Below are positions 11,260-22,410 of a stretch of 64,000 nt of DNA, piece after piece. How positions within the stretch are numbered: the first letter of the stretch is position 1; each line of letters starts with the position of its first letter. The DNA is from Paraphaeosphaeria minitans (lineage: Eukaryota; Ascomycota; Dothideomycetes; Pleosporales; Didymosphaeriaceae), in assembly GCA_015832175.1 (NCBI GenBank), contig WJXW01000002.1, forward strand, positions 1,116,001-1,180,000, in the 5' to 3' direction. The translations under genes and the position numbers were made by a program. The notes beneath the pieces were generated by a model. That model was not told where the DNA came from. It searched no databases and was given only the letters and a program-made list of their open reading frames with translations.

Positions 11260-14200
11260 ATGGCCTACGACCGGGATGCAGGCCACGACATGGCCCTTGA
11301 GCTGCAGGACGGCTATGTCTGCTTCGGCCAGAGCTTCGGCGCCGACAAGAGCATTGCCGGCGAGCTCGTCTTCCAGACGGGCATGGTGGGCTATCCCGAG
11401 TCCATCACTGACCCCTCATACCGTGGCCAGATCCTCGTCATCACCTTCCCCTTGGTTGGCAACTATGGCGTCCCCTCGCGCGACGAGATGGACAGCCTGC
11501 TCAAAGACCTGCCCGCCCACTTCGAGGCCCACCAAATCCACATTGCAGGCTTGGTGGTGGCCACTTACGCTGGAGAAGAATACTCACACCACCTCGCCAC
11601 TTCCTCGCTGGGCGCCTGGCTGAAGGAGCAGGGCGTGCCTGCCATCACAGGCGTGGATACGCGAGCACTCACCAAGCGCATCCGCGACGAGGGAAGCATG
11701 CTTGGTCGTCTCCTGCAGAAGACCCAGTCGACCCAGACATCTTCCGTCTCCACATCCTTGGCCAATGGCGCTGTCGACACCCAGGACCTCACCAATGGCA
11801 CTGAAGAGGTCGACTGGAGTGCCGACTTTGCACAGGTGGAGTGGTTAGACCCTAATAAGAAGAACTTGGTGGCAGAAGGTGACTCTCATGTGCCCCCTCG
11901 CAGTGATGCATGCTAAACAGTACGGCAGTGTCGACGAGCAAACCCAAGATCTACTCGCCCGACCCGTCCGCCGCCCTTAAACACCCCTCGGGACGCCCTG
12001 TCCGTGTAGTTTGCGTTGATGTTGGCCTCAAGCACAACCAGCTGCGATGCCTCGTCAGAAGAGGCGTCGAAGTGGAAGTCGTGCCGTGGGACTATGATTT
12101 CCCCAAGCTTGCGGGCAAGGAGTACGATGGACTGTTCATCTCGAATGGACCAGGTGACCCAGCCATGATGAAGGACACGGTTGAACACATCAAGACTGCA
12201 ATGGCCGAGGCCAGGACACCCATCTTTGGTATCTGCTTGGGACACCAGCTGCTCGCCCGAGCTGCGGGAGCAGAAACCCTGAAGATGAAGTTTGGTAACC
12301 GCGGACACAACATCCCCTGCACCAACATGATCACCGGCCGCTGCCACATCACATCGCAAAACCACGGTTATGCAGTCGACTCCAAGACTCTACCCAGTGG
12401 ATGGGAGGAGCTCTTTGTCAACGCCAACGATGGCAGCAACGAGGGTATTAGACACACCTCGAAGCCCTTCTTTAGCGTCCAATTCCACCCAGAGCATACC
12501 CCTGGTCCGCGCGACACCGAGTACCTCTTTGATGTCTTCGTCAGCACGATCGAAAAGTCTATCGCCGACTCTGCGGTGCTCTCGCGATCTGTCGAATTTC
12601 CCGGAGGTACCGCCGAGGAGAACAGGCGCTTGACCCCCCGTGTCAACGTCAAGAAGGTGCTTGTTCTTGGCAGTGGTGGTCTCAGCATCGGACAGGCTGG
12701 AGAGTTTGATTACTCTGGGAGCCAGTGCATCAAGGCTCTCAAGGAAGAAGGCATCTACACCGTGTTGATCAACCCCAACATCGCCACCATCCAAACCTCC
12801 AAAGGCCTGGCGGACAAGGTGTACTTTCTGCCCGTGACTGCCGACTTCGTGCGCAAGGTCATCCAGAAGGAACGACCCGATGGCATCTACGTCACCTTTG
12901 GTGGCCAGACCGCCCTTCAAGTCGGTATCCAGCTCAAAGACGAATTCGAAGGTCTCGGCGTCAAGGTTCTGGGTACACCCATCGACACCATCATTACTAC
13001 CGAAGACCGTGAGCTCTTCGCCCGCAGCATGGAGTCCATTGGCGAAAAGTGTGCCAAGTCGGCTTCGGCCAGCTCCATCGGTGAGGCCATGGAAGTGGTC
13101 AAGGGCATTGGGTTCCCTGTTATCGTCCGTGCCGCCTACGCTCTTGGTGGACTCGGTAGCGGCTTCGCCAACAACGAGCAAGAGCTACTTGACCTTTGCA
13201 AGATTGCATTCGCCGCCAGCCCTCAAGTACTGATTGAGCGCAGTATGAAGGGATGGAAGGAGGTCGAATATGAAGTTGTTCGAGACGCTCGTGACAACTG
13301 CATCACCGTCTGTAACATGGAAAACTTTGACCCGTTGGGCATCCACACCGGTGATTCCATCGTTGTAGCGCCATCACAGACTCTGTCGGACGAAGACTAC
13401 AACATGCTCCGAACCACCGCGGTCAATGTCATCCGCCACCTCGGAGTCGTCGGAGAGTGCAACATCCAGTATGCCCTCAACCCCTTCTCGCGCGAGTATT
13501 GCATCATTGAGGTGAATGCTCGTTTGTCTCGCTCCTCTGCACTCGCCTCCAAGGCTACTGGTTACCCACTTGCTTTCGTCGCAGCCAAGTTGGGCTTGAA
13601 CATCCCTCTCAACGAGGTCCAGAACTCGGTCACCAAGTCTACATGCGCTTGTTTCGAGCCATCGCTCGATTACGTCGTGGTCAAGATCCCACGATGGGAC
13701 TTGAAGAAGTTCACCCGCGTCTCTACTCTCCTCGGATCCTCCATGAAGAGTGTGGGCGAGGTCATGAGCATCGGCCGAACCTTTGAAGAAGCGATACAAA
13801 AGGCCATCCGCTCGATCGACCCCAACAACCTTGGCTTCAACGAGACCGCGGCCCTGATGGGTATTGACCAAGAGCTTCAGACTCCCTCTGATCAGCGTTT
13901 GTTCGCCATCGCCAACGCCATGAAGTCTGGGTACAGTGTCGACAAGATTTGGGAGATGACCAACATCGACAAGTGGTTCTTGAGTCGCCTCAAGGGCCTG
14001 AGCAACTTCGAGAAGGAATTGTCTGGCCACACCACGGCGAGCATCACCCAGCCTCTCATTCGCCGTGCTAAGCAACTGGGTTACTCCGACCGCCAGTTGG
14101 CCAAATTCTGGGAGACCAACGAGCTGGCTGTCCGCCGCACTCGAGTCGACGCTGGCATCTTCCCTGTCGTCAAGCAGATTGATACAGTGGCTGCCGAATT

Positions 14201-17200
14201 CCCTGCCCACACGAACTATCTTTACTTGACGTACAATGGCACCGAGAGCGATATCACATTCACCGACCAGGGTATCATGGTGCTGGGCTCCGGTGTGTAC
14301 CGTATCGGTTCTTCGGTCGAGTTCGATTGGTGCTCAGTCCGAGCGATACGCACTCTGCGCGAACAAGGTTACAAGACCGTCATGGTCAATGTAAGTGCAC
14401 TTTCCCTACTTTTTCTTGCGATGTTCTCTGCTCTCACCGATGTACTTCTTTTTTCTTACCGATTTCATATTTTTCTTGCTTGTTTTTCTGCCGCGGTATG
14501 TATGAAGGGTCGCGCATGCCTTCAGGTGGGCGCGCCTTACTCTGGCAGCAACTTCCTCATGGACGCGCCTTCCGTCCCGGAAACCTGGCACCAGCTTCCC
14601 TGGACGAGAACCTTGACCTTTGGAATCTTTCTTTCATCGATATCTCACTTTTACATCTCACTTCACAGCGTCCTTCCTCGCATTGTGCGACTTTCACAGC
14701 TCGCTCGCTCCTGCAACGCATCGCTGCCGGTGAGCCATCCTATCTTTGCAAGCGCGCATTCGCCTCTCGCGACAGCCTCCACGGTCACATCAGAAGGAGC
14801 CAAGCGTACCAGCGCAATGTCAAGGAAACAAGCCGCAATAATCCCTTGTCCTCGCTGCTGTTGCCGCTGCCACTGCTTCCGACATCATGGATCTTGATGG
14901 ATTCTTGACCTCACGAAGGATACCAGTTTGATCATCCCATCTACCTAATACTGCCGGAACCGTCTCTGGCGAATTGAATTACCCGGAAACATCATGTTGT
15001 ACCATCACCATTCTGGACCCATCATATTTCTGGGACCCAAGTCATGTCTGGACGGCCTATTACCTGGATGGCATACCTGCCTTACATGGAAAATATCGAG
15101 GATCCTGCTGCCTGTTAACTAATTGAATACTTACTACTAATCATCCTCTACTTTCTTCATCTGTTTCATCCTCTCGCTATTGTTCTTTTGTTCTTTTTTC
15201 CGCATCTAAGATTTATTGAATGGACCATGCTGACTTCCCCGTTGTACAACCCAGAGACTGTGAGCCGTCCAACCCCCCTGCAATGTTGCCGAGACGTATC
15301 CTGGGTTGACTCGAGTTACGACGAACAAATCCAGGACCTCCAGGTAACATTGCGTCTTGAAACTCATACTAACATCGCTGTAGGTATCGACCGACTACGA
15401 CGAAGCTGACCGCCTTTACTTCGAGAACATCTCGCTCGAGACTGTGCTCGATATCTACACGATGGAATCTTCAAGCGGTGTCATCATCTCCATGGGTGGC
15501 CAGACCCCGAACAACATCGCCTTGCCTCTGCACCGCCTGAACGTCAAGATCCTCGGAACATCTCCTGAGATGATCGACAACGCTGAGAACCGTTACAAGT
15601 TCTCTCGCATGCTTGACCGCATCAATGTCGACCAACCCGCTTGGAAAGAGCTGACGAGCATTGAGGAGGCCACCGAGTTCTGCCGCAAGGTTTCCTATCC
15701 TGTGCTTGTCCGCCCCTCCTATGTGCTGTCCGGAGCCGCCATGAACACAGTGTACTCCAGGGATGGACTCGCTCAGTTCTTGCAGCAAGCAGCAGAGGTT
15801 TCAAAGGATCACCCAGTCGTTATCACCAAGTATATTGAGAACGCCAAGGAGATTGAAATGGACGCTGTTGCCCTCAACGGTAACATGATTGGCCATTTCA
15901 TCTCTGAACACGTTGAGAACGCTGGAGTTCACTCAGGAGACGCAACACTTATCCTGCCCCCGCAAGATCTGGGTATGATAAACACTCTCCGTCTGTAGAT
16001 ATTCATTTTCCTCAGGCTAACACCCCATAGACCCAGTCACTGTCCAGCAGATCGAGGAAGCCACTCGCAAGATCGGTAGCGCTCTCAACATCACTGGTCC
16101 CTACAACATCCAGTTCATTGCCAAGGACAACGAGATCAAGGTCATTGAGTGCAATGTCCGTGCATCGCGCTCCTTCCCCTTCGTTTCCAAGGTCATGGGC
16201 GTGGACCTCATCGAGATGGCTACCAAGGCAATGGCCGGCCTACCTGTCACCGCTTACCCGCCTGTCAACATTCCCAAGGACTATGTTGGTGTGAAGGTCC
16301 CCCAGTTCTCCTTCTCCCGACTCTCCGGAGCCGACCCTGTGCTTGGTGTCGAAATGGCGTCCACCGGTGAGGTCGCGTGCTTTGGTCGTGACAAGTACGA
16401 GGCCTACATCAAGGGTCTCATTGCCACTGGATTCAGGCTGCCGAACAAGAACATTCTCTTGTCCATTGGATCTTTCAAGGACAAGTTGGAGATGCTCCCC
16501 TCGATCGAGAACCTCCACAAGATGGGATACAATCTTTTCGCCACGGCTGGAACCGCTGATTACATTCAAGAGCACGGCATTCCCGTCAAGTTCTTGGAGG
16601 TGCTTCCTAGCAATGAGGACCAACAGAAGCCCGAGTACTCGCTTACTCGCATGTTGTCAAATAACTTGATCGACTTGTACATCAACCTTCCGTCCAATAA
16701 CCGCTACAGGCGACCGGCCAACTACATGAGCCGCGGCTACCAGACCCGTCGTATGGCAGTCGACTACCAGACCCCCTTGGTGACAAATGTCAAAAACGCG
16801 AAGATCCTTATCGAGGGTATCGCTCGCCACTACGATCTGGAGATTAGCAACGTGGATTTCCAGGATTTCTCGAAGATCCACTCGGACAATGAGGATCATG
16901 CCACGCAGCTTAGCCGCAGGAACCAGTCTCTGTCTCTCCAGCAGCTGCTCGCAAGGTCGCCTTTCAAGGGGAAGCACATCACTTCTGTCAAGCAGCTCAG
17001 CCGCGCGGACCTTCATCTCCTCTTCACCATTGCTCAGGAGATGCGCCTGGGTGCTCAGAAATATGGCTGCCTCGATGTCCTCAAGGGTCGCGTCCTCTGC
17101 ACCATGTTCTTCGAGCCATCGACCCGCACTTCATCATCCTTTGATGCGGCAATGAAGCGTCTCGGTGGAGAGGTTGTGGTCATCAACGAGTCGGTCTCTT

Positions 17201-17928
17201 CTACGCAGAAGGGCGAGTCCATTGCCGACAGCATCCGTACCCTTGGCTGCTACAGCGATGCCATCGTTCTTCGCCACCCACAGGAGGAATCCATCGACAT
17301 TGCGACCAAGTTCTCCGACGTCCCGATCATCAACGCCGGTAACGGAAGCCGGGAGCACCCCACTCAGGCTATTCTCGACATCTTCACCATCCGTGAGGAA
17401 CTGGGAACAGTCAACGGCCTGAACATCACTTTTGTCGGTGATCTCAAGTACGGCCGCACCGTGCACTCCCTCTGCGAGCTCCTCTCCCACTACGACGTTA
17501 CGATCAACCTCGTCTCGCCCGCGGAGCTCCCGATGCCCAACTCTGTCCGCAACGCGCTCAAGTCTCGAGGCCAGCTCTCAACCGTCTCCAACGAGCTCAC
17601 CCCCGAGATCGTCGCCAAGTCAGATGTCCTGTACTGCACTCGTGTGCAGAAGGAGCGCTTCGCCGACCTGGCTAGCTACGAGCGCACCAAGGATGCGTTC
17701 GTCATCGACAACAGGGTCCTCAAGGCGGCCAAGGACAACATGATTGTCATGCACCCGTTGCCGAGGAACAACGAGATCCACGAGGAGGTGGACTTTGATC
17801 CGAGGGCGGCATACTTCCGCCAGGTGAGTACTCTTTACCCCCTGCTAGAGATAATCACTAATGAGTGATAGATGAGGTACGGATTGTACACGCGCATGGC
17901 GCTGCTGGCCATGGTCATGGCGGTGTAG
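11260..17928 (+). CDS. pyrABCN: Carbamoyl-phosphate synthase / aspartate carbamoyltransferase, de novo UMP synthesis
   Basis: Fusion enzyme for the first two steps of UMP synthesis. Exons: 11260-11878, 11929-14390, 15245-15259 (15-nt microexon), 15384-15972, 16031-17823, 17872-17928; 1844 aa. Domains in order: CPSase small-subunit N-terminus; class I glutamine amidotransferase (GICLGHQ, Cys about 309; FHPEH, His 393/Glu 395); two ATP-grasp CPSase halves (from about 449 and 984); an MGS-like allosteric domain (about 1360-1480); aspartate carbamoyltransferase (about 1528-1844) with [12 protein letters not shown] and the HPTQ motif. Only about 30 residues separate the MGS-like region from the ATCase linker [11 protein letters not shown]. 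The roughly 330-residue inactive dihydroorotase-like domain of URA2/pyrABCN (about 2,210-2,275 aa in known fungi) is therefore missing. Introns are 50, 854, 124, 58 and 48 nt; the 854-nt one lacks a canonical acceptor. Function is secure; the microexon needs transcript evidence. Confidence 0.9.
14391..15244 (+). other. Unusually long (854 nt) intron with predicted TTG acceptor
   Basis: The donor GTAAGT at 14,391 is canonical and follows the codons for MVN. The conserved continuation YNPET is encoded at 15,245-15,259. A GCTGAC branch point (15,229-15,234) and a short pyrimidine run sit at the right distance, but the last three bases are TTG, not YAG. Other AG dinucleotides nearby lead to stops or lose the motif. 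An open frame through part of this intron shows no recognisable domain. The next intron (15,260-15,383) is normal, with ACTAAC and TAG. Confidence 0.6.
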
Positions 17929-18561
17929 ACTGATTTATATTCACCGGGGGGCGTTTTGACGGTTCCGACTATACACCAAAAGCATCATAACGTGAAAGGC
18001 GTTTTCTTGTCGTTGTTTTTACCAACCTAGATAGGTTCACCAAGCATTAGACCGGAGTACTTCGAGTGTAGACATGTCCCATTGTAAATCACAATACTAG
18101 GTAGGGGGGACCTATTTCAATTTTTCGTCAACGTTTTGTATGCGATGTTGGGTTTGGGGGAGGCTATTTCAATTTTTTACCATTGATTCTGGTGTTCTGG
18201 GTACAGTACGTAGGAGAGTGGGTCTGGGTGGTCTGGGCTTTGGTTGGACTGATCATCATTTGGGTGAACACGGGCATCGGATGGGCATTGGATCAACAGG
18301 ATGATCGATTCGGGGACTGGACATTGCGCTGGGCGGCGCTTGGGGTATACATAGTCTCACTATTGATGTGGAGGGAGAGTCTTTGGAAAAAGAAGACTGC
18401 ATGTGAATGTTTGAGGATGCCTGAGTATTGCATGTGGTATAGTACAATCAGAGCGTGTGAAGGGAAAATCAAAGATGTGTATACAACCAGGCGTGCACTC
18501 CTAATCCTCCCGATTCATCGTCCTCTGGCCGTGTGGCTCTCTCTGTCCTCTTCTCCGCTCC
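17929..18561. other. Intergenic interval between convergent genes
   Basis: The 3' flanks of the pyrimidine gene (+) and the R-SNARE gene (-). A hydrophobic open frame from 18,183 begins with TTG and shows no domain, so it is not called. Short T-rich runs (TTTCAATTTTT occurs twice, near 18,115 and 18,167) may be 3'-end signals. Confidence 0.5.
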
Positions 18562-19417
18562 CTACCTCCTCAGACACCGTCCCCAAGCCGGCAGCCCACA
18601 TCCGAACCCGACGAAAAGATATATCAAGAAGATGACAACCAGCACCAACAGCACCATTAGCTTCACATTCTTCCACCACATCCTGCGCCTCAGCCCGCGA
18701 CTCCGCACACGGAAATCCCGCGCCGTGTCACCCAGCCGCCCCGTCTTGTCCACCAGCAAGTCCAGGCGCTCCCCGCGATCTAGTACGCGCTCGATGTTTT
18801 CAGTCATGATCTCCCGCGCGCCCTCGATCTCGCGCTGGGCGGTGCGCAGCGCGTCGTCCTTGCCCGCGTCGGTGCCGCCTTGCTCGACCATCAGAGACTT
18901 CATCGTCGCATTGAAGGAGGCGCAGCCGTACGAGGGCAGCGCGGCGAAGTCTGTGGACTCGGCATCGAAGACGTGGAAGAACTTCTTCTCCAGGGTAGCC
19001 AGGAAGCCGAACGGGATGCGCTGGCCCAGTTGCTTCTCGGCGACGACGAAGAAGGTCAGGCCGCCGGCGGAGTGCTGGGCTGCGGGCAGGGAGCTGGGGG
19101 ACAAGGTGTGATAGTGCACGAAGTGGGGGTCCACGTCTAGGGTTTTGTGTTCTGAGGCGGCGTGGGAGAGCTTGGGGAGGATGGCGGAAAGGAGAGAGGA
19201 GGTGTTTGACGAGGGGCGGGCAGTGTGCTCGGCGAGGATTTTGGTGCCGTGGGCTATGCCGGCGCTGTAGAAATGTGAGCGTGTGGCCTTGAGACGAGGG
19301 TCGGAGCGGCGGGAGCGAGACATAGTGGAGGAGAGGCGGGAGTGGGACATACTGGAGGAGAGGCGGGAGCGGGACATACTAGAGGAGCTGCGTGGAGCTG
19401 CTGGATGAGGACGCCAT
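18562..19417 (-). CDS. nyv1: Longin-domain R-SNARE, VAMP7/Nyv1-like
   Basis: Predicted R-SNARE for fusion at the vacuole or late endosome. Two exons, 19417-19380 and 19264-18562, give 246 aa. The first encodes MASSSSSSTQLL and a split Tyr codon; the 115-nt intron has a GTATGT donor and TTTCTACAG acceptor. The second continues AGIAHGTKILAEHT, the usual longin opening. Longin domain about 10-125; SNARE motif about 155-215 with the zero-layer Arg in VLDRGERLDLLVDKT; one C-terminal membrane anchor (VKLMVLLVLVVIFLIYLFVG). A later in-frame ATG (19,377) would give an extended MSRSR-type N-terminus that reads through the intron repeats; the spliced start fits the family better. The gene is divergent from POP5 with 280 bp between start codons. 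The organelle assignment is inferred from family resemblance. Confidence 0.85.
19306..19384 (-). repeat. Triplicated 27-bp unit covering the R-SNARE 5' splice site
   Basis: Three tandem copies of a roughly 27-bp unit (minus-strand core ATGTCCCGCTCCCGCCTCTC) lie at the start of the intron. The first two carry GTATGT, a full donor; the third reads CTATGT. Use of the second donor would keep an in-frame TAG in the message. Confidence 0.75.
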
Positions 19418-19697
19418 GGTGGTGACGGGGGCGGTGTGTGTGCCGCGTTTTAGTCAGTGAGATTGCGGTTTCTACTGGGAATCGTTATCGGTGGCCTGTC
19501 GTGTGGGGAGACAGTCAAATGGCGGGCGCTGGTATTGATGCATTGATCAAGTTCACGCTGCCTCGCAGAGGTCCAGAGGTCCAGCGGCGCAGCGTCATCC
19601 TGCCTGGCGCGCTAGCCCCGACCAGCAACGCGCGCCCGCCGTGCCTCGGTTCTGATAAATTGTCGCAGGACTTCAACAATGACACGACAATACCGCC
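19418..19697. promoter_or_regulatory. Short bidirectional promoter, R-SNARE / POP5
   Basis: The two start codons point away from each other across only 280 bp, so both promoters must lie here or overlap the genes. No TATA-like element is obvious and no specific factor site can be assigned by eye. Confidence 0.5.
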
Positions 19698-20308
19698 ATG
19701 GTCCGCGTCAAGAACCGCTACCTGGTGGTCAACATTCTCTACCCGACCTCGAGCCCAGCAGCCAAGGCGGGCGACGCCGTCCCCGAGCCCCTCCAGTTCC
19801 ATGCGCCCACGCCGGATGCGTTCCACACCGGGCAGTTTATGCGGCTCGTCAGGGAGGGCATCGCAGAGCTGTTTGGCGACTATGGCATGGGCATGGCGAG
19901 TCGGACGCTCAAGGGTGAAGATTCCCTCCCAATGGCAATCCCGATTACAGCTAACATGGCCGTACAGTCATATACTGGTCCCCCGCGACCTCAACCGCCA
20001 TCATCCGCTGCCCGCGCGAACACTACGAGATGGTCTGGGCGGCGCTGACGTTCACGACGAAGCTACCGCGGCCGATGGACACGCCCGTTGTTTTCAAGGT
20101 GGTCAGGGTCAGTGGGACCATCAGGAAGGCGGAAGAGGAGGTTATAACGAGGGCGAAGGGCATTATTAGAAAAGCAAAGGAGATGGAGAAGGGGAGAGGA
20201 GATTTGGTCATGGAGGGCGTGGTACAGGCTGTGGAGAAAAGAGGAGAGCGTGATGTTGTGCTGGCGCGGGTTGATGAGGGGGAGGAGAGCGAAAGCGACA
20301 GCGACTAG
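19698..20308 (+). CDS. pop5: RNase P/MRP protein subunit POP5
   Basis: Small nuclear protein of the RNase P and RNase MRP ribonucleoproteins, which process tRNA 5' ends and pre-rRNA. Two exons, 19698-19914 and 19968-20308, give 185 aa. The 53-nt intron has a GTGAAG donor, GCTAAC branch point and CAG acceptor in phase 1. The N-terminus MVRVKNRYLVVNILYP and the block VIYWSPATSTAIIRCPREHY after the splice are characteristic of the family. The C-terminus is basic, then acidic (GEESESDSD). The start ATG is in a good context (CCGCCATGG). Length is within the range of fungal POP5. It is divergent from the R-SNARE gene. The donor is not GTANGT, but the conserved protein sequence on both sides fixes the junction. 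Confidence 0.88.
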
Positions 20309-21040
20309 GCGACGGCCGTCCCAGGAAGATTTTGATACACCCACATCGACACACCCGCTGCCTGATGAGCGAAGCCGCATCGGTTGCGGGTGAAGCAGCT
20401 ACTACTAGCGACCGCTCACAAAAGCGGAGGCGTACTTGTCGCACACACCGAGGCCATCGAGCATCTGCCCATCCCGCGAAGGCGAAGGTTTTGTGGGGAC
20501 CCGGCACATACTGTGCAACAGCATGAACAGAAGAACTATTATGCCCTAGATGATGGCTCCGAACCCCCGACCGGTAGCTTCTATCGTGTTCTAAACAAAG
20601 ATCAACCCCGCAGACGTCACGAACCACTTGTGTGTCTTGGGGTCCCGATGCAGCGGTACCCGCAAACGTCCAGAACGCAATCATATGAAACATGCACCTC
20701 CTCTTCTGGCGTCGATATCAGAACTACCACACGGACGTCATCAACAAGGCTCGACAAAGCGGTCTCACAAAGCGCTGTCATGCCCGCAAACGTAAACTGA
20801 AACACTGACGCTGGGCAACAATTCTCCTCCGTCCACTCACTGGATTCCTAAATCAGCGATACGTGTATATCTGGGCAGCCTTCTTCTCAAGATCGCTGCC
20901 AGGCGCGTTCAATCTCTGGATCGACGAGCGGAAAACATACATTCCATCCAGTACACAGTCTAGCAGTCGGTTGAAGACAACCAGTCTCCAAAACTGGGCC
21001 CAGCAAACAAGCACCATCGTCACAAGTATCCTCGTCGGCA
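20309..21040. other. Gene-free interval downstream of POP5
   Basis: Open frames on both strands are short, disagree with one another and show no domain. Nothing is called. It may include 5' sequence of the doubtful ORF at 21,041. Confidence 0.4.
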
Positions 21041-21511
21041 ATGCCGGTTCCACGGCCCTCTTTCTCATCGCGCCGATCGCGCAGCTACGACGCAGATGCG
21101 AAAACATTCGAGCGGCCCGGCATGAGATGTCTGGGCATACGAAACCTGCACGGCAACGCACGTAAAGACAGAGACAGCCACTCCGCATCGCGTGATAAGC
21201 TTTCTCCGCTCGCTCCTACGTTTGGCCCCCGCAAAGGCATCGTCCCGTCAGGGACCGTCGATCGTAGACGCCGTGTACCCCGCTACGTACCGTTCGTGGA
21301 TCAGCATCCTTTAGCCACGATTGGGATCCGAGTCATCGAGCCGCATTCGGCGCCGGTGGGTGATTCGAAGCAAGTTGTACCTGCAGCTATAATCATATCC
21401 GGGGATGAAGACCGGAGGGTAGTGTGGAAGCCTGGATCTGGTTATGTGGAAGTGGATCCTACTTCTTGCGCCGAGAATCTTGAAGAGGCTGTAGAAGAGG
21501 TTAATGTGTAG
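21041..21511 (+). CDS. Doubtful small hypothetical protein
   Basis: An ATG-started open frame of 156 aa without an intron. The first 60 residues are Arg/Ser-rich. The second half is more protein-like, with alternating hydrophobic stretches (ATIGIRVIEP, VVPAAIIISGDED, GYVEVDP) and an acidic end. I do not recognise a family. There is no supporting context: POP5 lies upstream and a hydrolase relic follows. It could be the 3' exon of a longer gene, a decayed gene, or chance. A hit in related species or a transcript would settle it. Confidence 0.3.
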   Translation: MPVPRPSFSSRRSRSYDADAKTFERPGMRCLGIRNLHGNARKDRDSHSASRDKLSPLAPTFGPRKGIVPSGTVDRRRRVPRYVPFVDQHPLATIGIRVIEPHSAPVGDSKQVVPAAIIISGDEDRRVVWKPGSGYVEVDPTSCAENLEEAVEEVNV

Positions 21512-21739
21512 TCACGCTCTCACGGTGAATCAAAAGTCGTTTAAAGTCATGCCCTGATCGTAGTGCATACGGAGTGACTGTACCCGCAACAAAACCCCAA
21601 ACCCGATCCCCCAAAACTTTTCTTCGCACGAACACTGTCATGGCGGAGACGGGCCCCCTTTTTTGACCTATTATCACACCACGTAAATAACCTTCCAGGT
21701 GGCAAGGACCACGCAATTGCGTTATTCGTGTTTGCAAGA

Positions 21740-22140
21740 CTCCAGGCAACGACCGACGTGTGTCCCTGCCAACCAGGAACTACAATACAAGACTTGTGTT
21801 CGTGCACTACCCTCTCGTCCCCGCCATCAGCGCGAAGCCACAAGTGCAGGAGCGTGCAGGAGCGTGCAGATGCCGTGGCGCATCTCCCCCAGCACGTCTC
21901 CGCCCTCGGCTTCGATGGCGACTGCGTCGTGCTCATGGGACATTCGTCTGGCGCCCACGTCGCCGTGGGTACGGATGCGCGCTATCTAGGGAATGTGGGT
22001 GCGGGGCTGGACCGGATCAAGGGCGTGGTGTGCATCGATGGGGGTGCTTTCGAAGCTGCCGCCGAACTGCTTGATTCTCCTGGTCCCCTTTCCAATTTAT
22101 CCTTGCCGAAGATCACTCCCTCCCGAGAATCTGGACTGTA
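21740..22140 (+). pseudogene. Relic of an alpha/beta hydrolase
   Basis: The translation VVLMGHSSGAHVAVGTDARY near 21,925-21,985 contains the nucleophile elbow GHSSGAH, and the following KGVVCIDGGAF resembles the next strand of alpha/beta hydrolases of the esterase/arylformamidase kind. Upstream matching sequence (LVFVHYPLVPA) is in another frame, with short tandem duplications (GTGCAGGAGC) between, so at least one frameshift is implied. The frame ends at 22,141, before the region where the family's Asp and His would lie. The oxyanion-side N-terminus is also missing. A fragment or pseudogene is more likely than a gene; unseen introns are the alternative. Confidence 0.55.
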
Positions 22141-22410
22141 GATTAAGTTTTCTAGGTATGAAGATATTATAGGCGAACGGAGAGCGGTTTCAAAAGTAAT
22201 TTCGCCAGCCCTCTATATTGTCAACTCAGACACTCTTAGTTCAAGTCCAGAAGAGTTCAGTAGCAATCCAGCATCGCACACCCAAAATGAGGCTGGCTTT
22301 TGCTTAGAATGTAACACATCTTAGATTGCATATGACTACCCCTAAGAGAGTACAGGCAGTCAAGATTTTCTAGTGTACTGTCGATAGTGATGAGACCCTT
22401 TCATCGACTT

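Noticed and set aside
14397..14908. Open frame inside the long intron of the CPSase/ATCase gene
   Set aside because: It departs from conserved CPSase sequence right after the canonical donor and carries no domain; the conserved continuation is found at 15,245 and 15,384.
18183..18635. Hydrophobic 150-codon open frame downstream of the pyrimidine gene
   Set aside because: It begins with TTG, overlaps the end of the R-SNARE gene on the other strand and has no family resemblance.
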